From assembly GCF_001884105.1 (NCBI RefSeq), contig NZ_MACI01000024.1, forward strand, positions 39,467 to 103,466: a DNA stretch of 64,000 bases. The letters are read 5' to 3'. The translations under genes and the position numbers were made by a program. This DNA comes from Bacillus luti. Lineage in GTDB: Bacteria; Bacillota; Bacilli; Bacillales; Bacillaceae_G. Of the stretch, positions 1 through 7,275 are shown one piece after another. Position 1 is the stretch's first letter. Each line of letters opens with the position of its first letter. The notes beneath the pieces are model-generated. The model saw only the letters and a program-made list of their open reading frames with translations. It did no database searches and had not been told where the DNA came from.

Positions 1-268
1 TACTTAGAGCATTCGTTGTATTTTGTAAAACAAGATATCCGATTGCTCCGGCAAGTCCAGCTGCTCCACTACCGTCAATAGACAAACCGATTGCAACACC
101 AATTGCAAAAATAAGTGCTAAATTATCAAAAATTGCTGCACCGGCCTGTGCCATAACAGGAATGTTAAATACATCATCTTGTCCTAAACGAAGCAATAAT
201 CCTGCTGCTGGTAGTACGGCGATTGGAAGCATCAATGCTTTACCAATACGTTGTAGAAACTGCAACAT
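1..268 (-). CDS. PTS N-acetylglucosamine-type EIIC permease, N-terminal part (cut by window edge)
   Basis: The first 89 codons of a sugar PTS permease run off the left edge. The start MLQFLQRIGKALMLPIAVLP, followed by AAGLLLRLGQ and FAIGVAIGLS, is typical of the glucose/N-acetylglucosamine EIIC family; the closest type I recognise is NagE/NagP (GlcNAc EIICB). The protein would import and phosphorylate an amino sugar at the membrane. The start at 268 is preceded by a purine-rich site (gatagggggaatta on the minus strand). A cre-like site lies just upstream. The sugar cannot be fixed from this fragment because the EIIB part is outside the window. Confidence 0.8.
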   Translation of the reverse strand, partial: MLQFLQRIGKALMLPIAVLPAAGLLLRLGQDDVFNIPVMAQAGAAIFDNLALIFAIGVAIGLSIDGSGAAGLAGAIGYLVLQNTTNALS

Positions 269-320
269 TTTAATTCCCCCTATCAAATTTATGAAATCGT
301 TATCATTATAAGTACGCCTT

Positions 321-334
321 AGAAAACGCTTTCT
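321..334. promoter_or_regulatory. cre-like CcpA operator upstream of the PTS gene
   Basis: The sequence AGAAAACGCTTTCT is a perfect 14-bp palindrome and fits the CcpA catabolite-responsive element consensus TGWAANCGNTNWCA at all but the outer bases. It lies about 55 bp upstream of the PTS start on the minus strand, where a repressor could block initiation or early elongation. CcpA control of amino-sugar uptake is expected in Bacillus. The assignment is by motif only. Confidence 0.6.
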
Positions 335-465
335 ATTTACATAACAATAATAACATATAGTTGTATAGATGTGTAGTTTTTATTTTTGAATTTTTTATGG
401 ATAAATCTCCTATTTCCAAACTGTTATATAAAAGGAAAATTCTCCTTTTTTAATACAGAATAATC

Positions 466-505
466 AAAACGAAAGACCCGCTATATAACATGTAACTTTC
501 GTTTT
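466..505. repeat. 10-bp perfect inverted repeat in the PTS/glsA intergenic region
   Basis: AAAACGAAAG (466-475) is matched by CTTTCGTTTT (496-505) with a 20-bp spacer, in the gap between the divergent PTS gene and glsA. It could be a large stem-loop in the glsA leader or an operator for a dimeric regulator. There is no clean T-run, so an intrinsic terminator is less likely. Confidence 0.45.
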
Positions 506-592
506 ATCATTCCACTTTTTCATGTTATTATTTATTTCCGAGCATATCGGGAAAAGTAAACTTAGTTAATTCGAAATAGGAGCGTTGGTACT

Positions 593-1522
593 ATGCAGTG
601 CATTGAAACAAACAACTTACAACAGTTGTTAGAACAAGTAAAACCATATACAAAAAAAGGAAAGCTTGCTACTTACATCCCCGAACTAGGAAATGCAAAT
701 CCAGATGATTTAGGGATTGCCATTTTCCATAAAGAAACAGAATATATCCATGCTGGTAACTCACAAACACTATTTACTCTTCAAAGTATTTCCAAAGTAA
801 TTACACTTGCACTCGCACTTTTAGATCGTGGAGAAGAATATGTATTTTCTAAAGTTGGAATGGAACCAACTGGTGACCCATTTAATTCTATTATTAAATT
901 AGAAACAACAAGCCCTTCCAAACCACTTAATCCAATGATTAATGCAGGGGCACTAGCTATTACGAGTATGTTAGCAGGAAAAGATAACGAGGAAAAAATG
1001 GAGCGCATCCTTCATTTTGTACGTGAAATAACAGATAATCCTACTATTAATTATTCTTCTAAAGTTGCCAATTCAGAATTAGAGACAGCATATTTAAACC
1101 GTTCACTTTGTTACTATATGAAACAAAATGGAATTATCGATTGTGATATTGAAGAACTTATGGATTTATATACTCGTCAATGTGCAGTAGAAGTAAACTG
1201 CATCGATTTAGCACGTATTGGCTTAATTTTTGCAATGGATGGATATGATCCATATAAGAAAAAACAAATTATCCCTAAACATATTACAAAAATCTGCAAA
1301 ACATTTATGGTCACATGTGGTATGTACAATGAATCTGGTGAATTTGCAATTCGTGTTGGTATCCCTGCAAAAAGCGGTGTAGCTGGTGGTATTTTCGGCT
1401 GCGTAAAAGGCGAAATGGGGATTGGAATTTTCGGACCGGCTTTAGATGCAAACGGAAATAGTATCGCTGGTTTTAAAATTCTTGAACTTCTTTCTGCTCA
1501 AGAAGGTTGGAGCATTTTTTAA
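593..1522 (+). CDS. glsA: Glutaminase (L-glutamine amidohydrolase)
   Basis: Serine-dependent glutaminase of the beta-lactamase-like fold, converting glutamine to glutamate and ammonia in the cytoplasm. The 309 residues match the usual GlsA length. The active-site SxxK motif is seen as S65-I-S-K68 ([10 protein letters not shown]), and [10 protein letters not shown] and the C-terminal KSGVAGG segment (the family's second conserved block) are intact. The start at 593 has an upstream aggagcg ribosome-binding site. It is monocistronic, bounded by an inverted repeat upstream and a strong terminator downstream. Bacillus genomes often carry two glutaminases; I cannot tell which paralogue this is. Confidence 0.93.
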   Translation: MQCIETNNLQQLLEQVKPYTKKGKLATYIPELGNANPDDLGIAIFHKETEYIHAGNSQTLFTLQSISKVITLALALLDRGEEYVFSKVGMEPTGDPFNSIIKLETTSPSKPLNPMINAGALAITSMLAGKDNEEKMERILHFVREITDNPTINYSSKVANSELETAYLNRSLCYYMKQNGIIDCDIEELMDLYTRQCAVEVNCIDLARIGLIFAMDGYDPYKKKQIIPKHITKICKTFMVTCGMYNESGEFAIRVGIPAKSGVAGGIFGCVKGEMGIGIFGPALDANGNSIAGFKILELLSAQEGWSIF

Positions 1523-1531
1523 TTAGACTTT

Positions 1532-1560
1532 ATCCTGCTCATATAGCAGGATTTTTTTTA
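1532..1560 (+). terminator. Intrinsic terminator of glsA
   Basis: The stem ATCCTGCT/AGCAGGAT with a 5-nt loop is followed directly by a run of eight T, ten bases after the glsA stop codon. Confidence 0.9.
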
Positions 1561-1573
1561 CGAAAAATTCATT

Positions 1574-1592
1574 GTTACTGACCATCAGTAAC
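1574..1592. repeat. 8-bp inverted repeat with 3-nt loop
   Basis: GTTACTGA-CCA-TCAGTAAC forms a perfect hairpin or dimer-type operator about 100 bp upstream of the next gene. No T-run follows, so it is not a terminator. Its role is unknown; it may be an operator. Confidence 0.35.
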
Positions 1593-1693
1593 CTTATAAA
1601 AACAGTACTGAAAGTTTCTCTTTATTATGCATATTTACGCCCCCCTCCTGAATAATATAGTACAACCTAGCGCTATATGTGGAGGTGTGAAAG

Positions 1694-2035
1694 ATGAAAC
1701 TAATATTTCAAATGGGAAAACAGCCTGTTCTCGAAAAAACAATTCTCCTTTTTATATTGAGTATTGTAGAAAGCTTAAAGCTAAAAGTTGTTTCACTCGA
1801 CGAAGCTCACCGATACATATTCAATTTAGAAGTACTTGAACTATTAATGGATCGGAACATCGATGATCAAGTACTTGAACTTATTCATTTCGGGATGGGA
1901 CTTGAAGACATTCATCATGTGCTTCCTGAAGAACTTGAGCATACGATCGAGGAATTAAAATGGCTTTGCATCCAAGTGCTAAGCGAATACAGTATGCATG
2001 AAGAATCAGAACAATTAATTGAAGATATACGTTAA
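1694..2035 (+). CDS. Small conserved protein, DUF3969-like
   Basis: A 113-residue cytoplasmic protein, mostly helical and acidic at the C-terminus, that resembles the uncharacterised DUF3969 family of the B. cereus group. There is no signal peptide. The stretch KTILLFILSIVES is hydrophobic but short and probably a buried helix. The start at 1694 has an ideal ribosome-binding site (ggaggtgtgaaag). An overlapping ORF starting at 1627 in another frame lacks such a site. The gene is monocistronic, ending in a bidirectional terminator shared with the converging small gene. No function can be given. Confidence 0.75.
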   Translation: MKLIFQMGKQPVLEKTILLFILSIVESLKLKVVSLDEAHRYIFNLEVLELLMDRNIDDQVLELIHFGMGLEDIHHVLPEELEHTIEELKWLCIQVLSEYSMHEESEQLIEDIR

Positions 2036-2061
2036 AAAAGCACCTATGTAGGTGCTTTTAA
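2034..2061. terminator. Bidirectional terminator between converging genes
   Basis: AAAGCACCTA and TAGGTGCTTT form a stem with A-runs on one side and T-runs on the other, so it can end transcription from both sides. The stop codon of the minus-strand gene lies in its flank. Confidence 0.85.
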
Positions 2062-2216
2062 TGTTTTTTTAAACTATTTTTATACGTTTCAATATTTACT
2101 GGTAGCTCTTCCTCTTCTAAAGTATGTTCATTTACATCTTTATGAATGAACGCTCCTTTAGGTGGTTGATGATCATGCCCTTTTTTCTTATGATCAAATG
2201 CTTTCCCGCGCCCCAT
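2058..2216 (-). CDS. Hypothetical small hydrophilic protein (52 aa)
   Basis: The protein begins MGRGKAFDHKKKGHDHQPPKG and is rich in His, Lys and Glu with no membrane segment. I chose the ATG at 2216 because the ribosome-binding site gaaaggggga sits directly before it. A longer reading back to 2354 would overlap the ytaF-type gene and has no such site. It sits downstream of that gene in the same direction and ends in the bidirectional terminator. The family is not recognised; the His/Lys-rich start could bind metal or nucleic acid, but this is speculation. Confidence 0.65.
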   Translation of the reverse strand: MGRGKAFDHKKKGHDHQPPKGAFIHKDVNEHTLEEEELPVNIETYKNSLKKH

Positions 2217-2331
2217 ACAGATCCCCCTTTCTTTAATAGAAATCCGTATTAGTATGGAGAAAAGTACGTCGATATATGCAATCTCTTGCCGTATTTCCAA
2301 GGAAATACTCGAACCTTGTTTTCTATTCTCC

Positions 2332-2943
2332 TTACAACAACTGATCAATCCCAATAAGAATTAATAACACCCCTGCAATTATCGTCGCCCATTTCCCTAA
2401 GTATTCTGCTAAAAATCGCTTTCCCACATACGCAAAACCACTAATACAAATAAAACTAAACACCCCAGAAATAGTTGCTGTAAGCCACAGGTTTAAATTT
2501 GTTACTCCAGCATCAAAACCACCTGCAATATTATTAATAGATAATGCAACTCCTAAAACAATAGCTTCAGAAAAGCTAATTGTTTTAGAACCATCAAAAT
2601 CTGCTTTTTCTGGATCACGTAAAATCCCCATAAGTACACTACCATCTTTAGATCCTACAGCATCCCTTTGACTCAAGAACGGCTGACATAAAATAAACAC
2701 TCCGATTACGCCTAAAACGATTGCTCCAATCAGGTTTGCTGTAAACTCTGAAATAAATAACGCGATCCAATTCCCAAAAAATCCAGCTAGTAAAGTAAAT
2801 AAAAAACCAAAAAATGCGATGATAAAATTGTTAAACCACGAAATTCGGATTTTACGAATACCATATGCAATCCCAACACCTGCATTATCTAAATTAGAAG
2901 CAATCCCGATTAAAAAAATTGAAAATAGACCTGCTGTACTCAT
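2332..2943 (-). CDS. ytaF: YtaF-type MntP-like membrane protein
   Basis: A polytopic protein of 203 residues with about six membrane segments, related to the DUF204/MntP group (putative manganese efflux) and most like the sporulation-associated YtaF proteins. The paired family motifs are visible: SNLDNAGVGIAYG in the first segment and SINNIAGGFDAG in the second half. A soluble loop around residues 95-120 (SKDGSVLMGILRDPEKADFDGSK) separates the halves. The start at 2943 has a ggggtga ribosome-binding site. The substrate is not known; Mn2+ is suggested by family only. Confidence 0.8.
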   Translation of the reverse strand: MSTAGLFSIFLIGIASNLDNAGVGIAYGIRKIRISWFNNFIIAFFGFLFTLLAGFFGNWIALFISEFTANLIGAIVLGVIGVFILCQPFLSQRDAVGSKDGSVLMGILRDPEKADFDGSKTISFSEAIVLGVALSINNIAGGFDAGVTNLNLWLTATISGVFSFICISGFAYVGKRFLAEYLGKWATIIAGVLLILIGIDQLL

Positions 2944-2984
2944 AAACAGTCACCCCTTTTTTTCACTTTTCCATGCATATTATG

Positions 2985-3044
2985 AAAATGTTGAGCAACT
3001 GTGCCTGTCTGTTTCATATACATGTAATAAATACTCAACATTTT
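2985..3044. promoter_or_regulatory. Long inverted repeat upstream of the XRE regulator, possible operator
   Basis: AAAATGTTGAG (2985-2995) and CTCAACATTTT (3034-3044) are perfect 11-bp inverted copies 38 bp apart, centred in the divergent region between ytaF and the XRE gene. The spacing is suitable for two half-sites of a DNA-binding dimer that loops or covers the promoter. Autoregulation by the adjacent XRE protein is inferred. The T-run after the second arm also allows a hairpin. Confidence 0.5.
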
Positions 3045-3073
3045 TTCAACAATAAAAAAGGAGTGCCTTCACT

Positions 3074-3727
3074 ATGCCTAAAGAAAATCCAAATGAGCGG
3101 CTTAGCACATTAATAAAAAAACTTTTAAAAGAACGTGCCTTATCCATGCGCCAACTAGGAATGCTTACAAATATTGATCCCGCAACAATCTCAAGAATTA
3201 TGAATGGTAAACAACCACCAAAACAAAAACATCTACAAAAATTTGCGGAATGTCTGCAAGTTCCGCCCCAATTGTTATTTGATGCAATGTATCCTGATTC
3301 TCCTCACATTAATAAAGAAAAGACGGATATGTACACATCTCTTGATACCATTCAGCAAACGCTGCAATCCTCTAACTTATTCGATTTCGACTACACAACA
3401 ACTCGCGTAAAACAAGAACTTGAAAATTATGAACGCTATGCACAAACAACAGAAGGTGAAAAACGTATTCATGACAGCTTCGCAAGCAAATTAGAACAGA
3501 TTGATAGCGCTGGCCCTTTCATAGAACAATTAACAGATATGTATCAACAATTTTGCAATGAAACCATTTCAAAAGAAGAGCGTGCAGTTCTTGGAGGCGC
3601 ATTACTGTATTTCATTTTATCGACCGACATTATTCCCGACTATCTCTTTCCAATTGGCTATTTAGATGATGCAATTGCTGTTGAATTAGCGAAAGAGAAG
3701 TTACTCGAACTAAAACGAAAGACATAG
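3074..3727 (+). CDS. XRE-family regulator with C-terminal DUF1232 domain
   Basis: Residues about 8-70 form a Cro/CI-type helix-turn-helix (MRQLGMLTNIDPATISRIMN, then the usual KHLQKFAECLQVPPQLLF). The C-terminus (about 165-210, ALLYFILSTDIIPDYLFP, then IGYLDDAIAVE) is a DUF1232/YkvA-type domain, short hydrophobic segments that often associate with membranes. The fusion suggests a membrane-linked transcription factor, but the signal is unknown. The start at 3074 follows aaaaaaggagtgcc. A long inverted repeat upstream may be its operator. It is monocistronic. Confidence 0.8.
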   Translation: MPKENPNERLSTLIKKLLKERALSMRQLGMLTNIDPATISRIMNGKQPPKQKHLQKFAECLQVPPQLLFDAMYPDSPHINKEKTDMYTSLDTIQQTLQSSNLFDFDYTTTRVKQELENYERYAQTTEGEKRIHDSFASKLEQIDSAGPFIEQLTDMYQQFCNETISKEERAVLGGALLYFILSTDIIPDYLFPIGYLDDAIAVELAKEKLLELKRKT

Positions 3728-3736
3728 AAAAATAAA

Positions 3737-3779
3737 GAACTATTTCAGCTGTTGTTTCTATTCAGCTCTGAAATAGTTC
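3737..3779 (-). terminator. Terminator of the M20 peptidase gene
   Basis: A 12-bp stem, GAACTATTTCAG with CTGAAATAGTTC, is followed on the minus strand by a T-rich stretch (tctttattttt). On the plus strand there is no T-run, so it mainly serves the minus-strand operon. Confidence 0.65.
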
Positions 3780-3829
3780 AATAAAAAAACGTACAAGTAT
3801 ACATACCCTTACGATTTCAACATACTATT

Positions 3830-5104
3830 CTATTTTTCTGTATGACACCATTCATATATGAATGCTGTTATTACTTTTGTAAATTCGATTAACTGTTCCA
3901 CTTCAACTTTCTCATTTATTGAATGAGCCTCTTCTAATGTACCTGGTCCGTAAATAACAGCTGGAATATGAAACTCACTAAACCAACCACCATCAGTTAC
4001 CGTTGCAGACATATCTAAAATTGCATTTTTAGATAGAATAGATTCATGTACTGAACTTAGAGTTTTTACAGCTACATGCTCACTATCTACTTCTAAAGAA
4101 GGGAAAATTTCACCTCGATCTACAATCATCGATTCTCCGCCCCACTTAAATTGCGGTGGATTTTCACTTAACCATGGATCGGCAGCTGCTACTTTCCCAA
4201 TATATTCTTCAATTTCTTTTATTATTTGTTCATGCGTTTCATTTGGATAAAAGTGCACAGTTATCCATAAACGGCACTCATCCGCAATAAACGCTGCATG
4301 ACGTCCTCCTTCAATAACAGCCGGGTTAATTGTCGTTGTTCCAGATGGATAGCCTTCATATGTTTTCATAACTGCCCAGTGGCGCTCTAATTCTTGTAAG
4401 CTTTGCACAATTTTCATCATTTTTTCAATCGCACTTGCTCCAAATAAACGTCCGCCGGCATGAATCATTTGTCTACGTGTTGCATCATGAAATGTTTGCG
4501 GGCTTTTCACAGTAATCCATCCGGTGATTACGCCCCCCTGTCCTTGCATATGTAAATCACTTGTATCCACCACTACTGCAAAATCAGCATCGTAACCTCT
4601 TTTACAGCATTGAAGCGTGCCAGCTTCTCCAACTTCTTCCCCAATTACTGATTGAAAGATTAAATCTCCAGGCAGTTCAATTCCGGCTTCTTGTAAAAGC
4701 TGAATAGCAAATAATGCTCCAGCTAATCCACCTTTCATATCAGCTGCACCACGTCCAACTAACCAACCCTCTTTTATAAATGGCTCAAACGGATTTGTTT
4801 CCCACGCTTCATCTGCTGAAACTTCAGCTACATCCATATGCCCATTAATAATAAGACTTTTATGTGTTTCACTTTCTATTCCCTTTTTTATCCCAACAAC
4901 GTTCGGGTCATTCGGATATACATCCCATTTATCAATACTAAAATTTCGTTTTCTTAAAAACTCCGCAACAAATTCTTGTGCCTCATTTGTATTTCTTGCT
5001 GGTGGTGCAGGTGTTTCAAAACGGATTAATGTTTTTGTAAGTTCTAGCAATTCCTCTTTCCTTACATCTATTTGTTTTAGCAACTGCGAAACTTCTGGAT
5101 TCAT
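3830..5104 (-). CDS. M20 family metallopeptidase/deacylase (ArgE/DapE-like)
   Basis: A 424-residue di-zinc hydrolase of the acetylornithine deacetylase/succinyl-diaminopimelate desuccinylase/carboxypeptidase family. Metal and catalytic motifs are visible: INGHMDV (His and Asp near residue 90), GRGAADMKGG (bridging Asp near 122), IGEEVGEAG (catalytic and ligand Glu near 156-157), VVVDTSD (Asp near 180) and EEAHSINE (C-terminal His). It probably removes an acyl or amino-acid group from an imported substrate. It lies downstream of the RocE-like permease after a terminator-like hairpin, so partial cotranscription from the sigma-54 promoter is likely. ATG at 5104 is preferred; a GTG lies one codon earlier. 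Confidence 0.85.
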   Translation of the reverse strand: MNPEVSQLLKQIDVRKEELLELTKTLIRFETPAPPARNTNEAQEFVAEFLRKRNFSIDKWDVYPNDPNVVGIKKGIESETHKSLIINGHMDVAEVSADEAWETNPFEPFIKEGWLVGRGAADMKGGLAGALFAIQLLQEAGIELPGDLIFQSVIGEEVGEAGTLQCCKRGYDADFAVVVDTSDLHMQGQGGVITGWITVKSPQTFHDATRRQMIHAGGRLFGASAIEKMMKIVQSLQELERHWAVMKTYEGYPSGTTTINPAVIEGGRHAAFIADECRLWITVHFYPNETHEQIIKEIEEYIGKVAAADPWLSENPPQFKWGGESMIVDRGEIFPSLEVDSEHVAVKTLSSVHESILSKNAILDMSATVTDGGWFSEFHIPAVIYGPGTLEEAHSINEKVEVEQLIEFTKVITAFIYEWCHTEK

Positions 5105-5151
5105 CACTAATTTCCCCTTTGCATACGTAGTATGTTTCCAGCTTTATTTTC

Positions 5152-5187
5152 ACAAAAAAAGAGACTGTTTACAATCTTACAGTCTCC
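5152..5187 (-). terminator. Terminator-like hairpin between permease and peptidase genes
   Basis: On the minus strand GAGACTGT pairs with ACAGTCTC (loop of about 10) and is followed by seven T. It would reduce peptidase expression relative to the permease or mark the end of the permease transcript. Confidence 0.75.
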
Positions 5188-5200
5188 AAATTACTCAATA

Positions 5201-6622
5201 TTATAAACTTTCTACTTCTGTTGTATTTGTCTTTTCAATATGTTCTACTTTGCGTTCCTTATTTCTTGTCGCACGGTAAAATAGTAAACAGACAATCATA
5301 AATGGAATACCACAATACAATGCCATTCTTTGTTCTGGAATAAAAGCCATACCAACAATTACCGTTACATTTAATACTAATGCAAGCAGTGGAACGAATG
5401 GATACAATGGTGTTTTAAATTTCAAGTCCTTAACATCCCCGCCCTGCTTTACATATGTTCTTCGAGCCAATAAGTTAGATAGAGCAATAGATGCCCAAAC
5501 TAATATTGCCCCAAATCCAGCGATAGAAAGTAGCCATAAATACACTGTGTCTTCCGCATAAATGCCTGATAGTAATGAGAGACACCCTACAATCGTACTT
5601 ACAATCAATGCATAAATAGGAACGCCGTTTTTAGATAACTTACCAAAAATCGGGCTAATCATTCCTTGATTAGACATAGACCATAGCATACGAGAAGTTG
5701 CATATAGTCCTGAATTCGCAACGGATAATACCGCTGTAATAATAACGAAATTTATAATATCAGCCGCATAAGGAATACCAATTTTATCAAATACAACCAC
5801 AAATGGACTTTCTATCACGCCTGCCTGCTGCCAAGGGAATAGTCCCGCAAGAATAAAAATAGATAGTACAAAGAAAACAAGTATGCGCCAAACAGTATTA
5901 TTAATTGCCTTCGGGATCGTTTTCTCTGGATTTTCACTCTCACCAGCTGCAATTCCCACTAGTTCTGTACCTTGGAAGGAAAAATTAACAGCAATCATCG
6001 TAATTAAAATAGCTGATAATCCATTTGGAAAAAGTCCACCGTAATCAGTAAAGCTAGAGAACATCGGTGCTGGTTCATTTCCTTTCATATCTAAAAAACC
6101 AAACATTGCTGCCCCACCTAAAATAATAAATGCAATAATTGTAATTACTTTAATACTGGCAAACCAAAATTCAACTTCTGCAAAACTTCTTGAGGATAAC
6201 GCATTAATAGCAAAGAGCAATACCGCGAACACTACACACCAAATCCATGACGGTACATCAGGAAACCATCGTTTCATTAAAATACTAACTGCAATCAATT
6301 CAATACCTATCGTAGCGGACCAGTTTAGCCATGACATCCATCCTACTACATAACCCGCTGCAGGAGAAATGTGCTTTGTGGCATACGTTTGATAAGACCC
6401 TGCATCAGGCATCGCAACAGCTAACTCTCCAAGACAGAGCATCGTTAAGTACATAACAAATCCTCCGACAAGATATGCCACAATCGCTCCTCCAGGTCCA
6501 GCTTCATGAATTGTATAGCCAGATCCTAAAAAAAGACCCGTACCAATAACGCCTCCAAGTGCAATCATAAATATGTGCCTACTTTTCAATTCCCTTTTTA
6601 ATCCTTGGTTTTGATCTATCAT
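5201..6622 (-). CDS. RocE/RocC-like amino acid permease (APC family)
   Basis: A 12-segment amino acid-polyamine-organocation permease of 473 residues. The N-terminus LKSRHIFMIALGGVIGTGLF, the block GELAVAMPDAGSYQTYATKHI and NFSFQGTELVGIAAGESENP closely resemble B. subtilis RocE and RocC, which import arginine and ornithine. The start at 6622 was chosen because a strong ribosome-binding site (aaaaggggggg) precedes it; an in-frame extension to 6649 lacks one. It follows a small lipoyl-like gene and should be transcribed from the sigma-54 promoter at 7078-7095. A basic amino acid or a derivative is the likely substrate; the paired M20 enzyme hints at a modified one. Confidence 0.87.
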   Translation of the reverse strand: MIDQNQGLKRELKSRHIFMIALGGVIGTGLFLGSGYTIHEAGPGGAIVAYLVGGFVMYLTMLCLGELAVAMPDAGSYQTYATKHISPAAGYVVGWMSWLNWSATIGIELIAVSILMKRWFPDVPSWIWCVVFAVLLFAINALSSRSFAEVEFWFASIKVITIIAFIILGGAAMFGFLDMKGNEPAPMFSSFTDYGGLFPNGLSAILITMIAVNFSFQGTELVGIAAGESENPEKTIPKAINNTVWRILVFFVLSIFILAGLFPWQQAGVIESPFVVVFDKIGIPYAADIINFVIITAVLSVANSGLYATSRMLWSMSNQGMISPIFGKLSKNGVPIYALIVSTIVGCLSLLSGIYAEDTVYLWLLSIAGFGAILVWASIALSNLLARRTYVKQGGDVKDLKFKTPLYPFVPLLALVLNVTVIVGMAFIPEQRMALYCGIPFMIVCLLFYRATRNKERKVEHIEKTNTTEVESL

Positions 6623-6728
6623 ATAAATCCCCCCCTTTTCACTTTGCAAACCTATTTAATGTAAGCGTTTTTAAAATTATTTATAGTAAAAATAATGATT
6701 TAAAAGAGCAAAATACATATCACTTATA

Positions 6729-6983
6729 TTAATCACTGCCTGTTACTAAAAGGTCATCCCTCACTGTTATTAATAATTTTTGATCAGCGATGGCTTGTCC
6801 CTCTACTACTTCTAATGATTCAATATACCCACTGATTCCTATCTTAATTTCTACCTTCTGTTTATCTATTGTTTCAATGAGCGCTAATTTCTCCCACTCG
6901 TATACGTAAGAACTTTTTGTAACGAATAACTTCTCTACTTTTCCGTAACAAGGACTATACACGCCTTCTATAACCGTCTTCAC
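6729..6983 (-). CDS. Small biotinyl/lipoyl-like domain protein with degenerate attachment motif
   Basis: 84 residues with the pattern of a single lipoyl/biotinyl beta-barrel: SPCYGKVEKLFVTKSSYVYE, then the turn IETIDKQKVEIKIG, then SGYIESLEVVEGQAI. The usual MKM lysine hairpin is replaced by IDKQKVE, so covalent modification is doubtful. Translation starts at GTG 6983 behind a perfect ggaggag site. It is the first gene after the sigma-54 promoter, about 106 bp before the RocE-like permease, so it is probably part of the same regulon. A role as a cofactor-free adaptor or sensor is speculative. Confidence 0.7.
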   Translation of the reverse strand: MKTVIEGVYSPCYGKVEKLFVTKSSYVYEWEKLALIETIDKQKVEIKIGISGYIESLEVVEGQAIADQKLLITVRDDLLVTGSD

Positions 6984-7077
6984 TTTATAAACTCCTCCTT
7001 CTTATTAATTGACACTGGAACGTTACATATCCTGTAAAGATTCCTCTTCTCCCCTCTAGAGATTTTGAATATTATTT

Positions 7078-7095
7078 ATGCAAAATACGTACCAA
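7078..7095 (-). promoter_or_regulatory. Sigma-54 (-24/-12) promoter
   Basis: The minus strand reads TTGGTACGTATTTTGCAT, which matches the SigL consensus TGGCAC-N5-TTGC with GG at -24 and GC at -12 separated by exactly ten bases. It points toward the lipoyl-like, permease and peptidase genes and sits beside a RocR-like activator gene. Transcription should start near 7067. Confidence 0.85.
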
Positions 7096-7146
7096 CCTCT
7101 AATTCGCATATAAAATAAGAGTTTTGTACAAAAAAATCTGCCTAAC

Positions 7147-7158
7147 TGCAAAATTTTT
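7147..7158. promoter_or_regulatory. Upstream activating sequence 1 (RocR-like half palindrome)
   Basis: TGCAAAATTTTT resembles one arm plus centre of the RocR site TGCAAAAGAATTTTGCA. It lies about 55 bp upstream of the -24 element, in the position expected for enhancer binding, and pairs with a fuller site at 7190-7204. Confidence 0.55.
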
Positions 7159-7189
7159 CTATCGTTTGAAAAGTTTTAAAAGAAAAATA

Positions 7190-7204
7190 GCAAAAAAATT
7201 TTGC
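7190..7204. promoter_or_regulatory. Upstream activating sequence 2 (RocR-like palindrome)
   Basis: GCAAAAAAATTTTGC has 6-bp perfect arms (GCAAAA/TTTTGC) and closely matches the RocR operator of B. subtilis. It is about 100 bp upstream of the sigma-54 promoter and 72 bp before the activator start, so it could serve activation and autorepression. Confidence 0.7.
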
Positions 7205-7275
7205 GATTTTATAAGAATTTTAATAAAATTATAAAAAGTCAGTCTTCATAGGGTGAAACGAGGAGAAGATGATAC

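Noticed and set aside
1627-1839. ORF overlapping the DUF3969-like gene
   Set aside because: No ribosome-binding site and out of frame with the better-supported start at 1694.
2217-2354. N-terminal extension of the small 52-residue protein
   Set aside because: It overlaps the end of the ytaF-type gene; the internal ATG has a much better ribosome-binding site.
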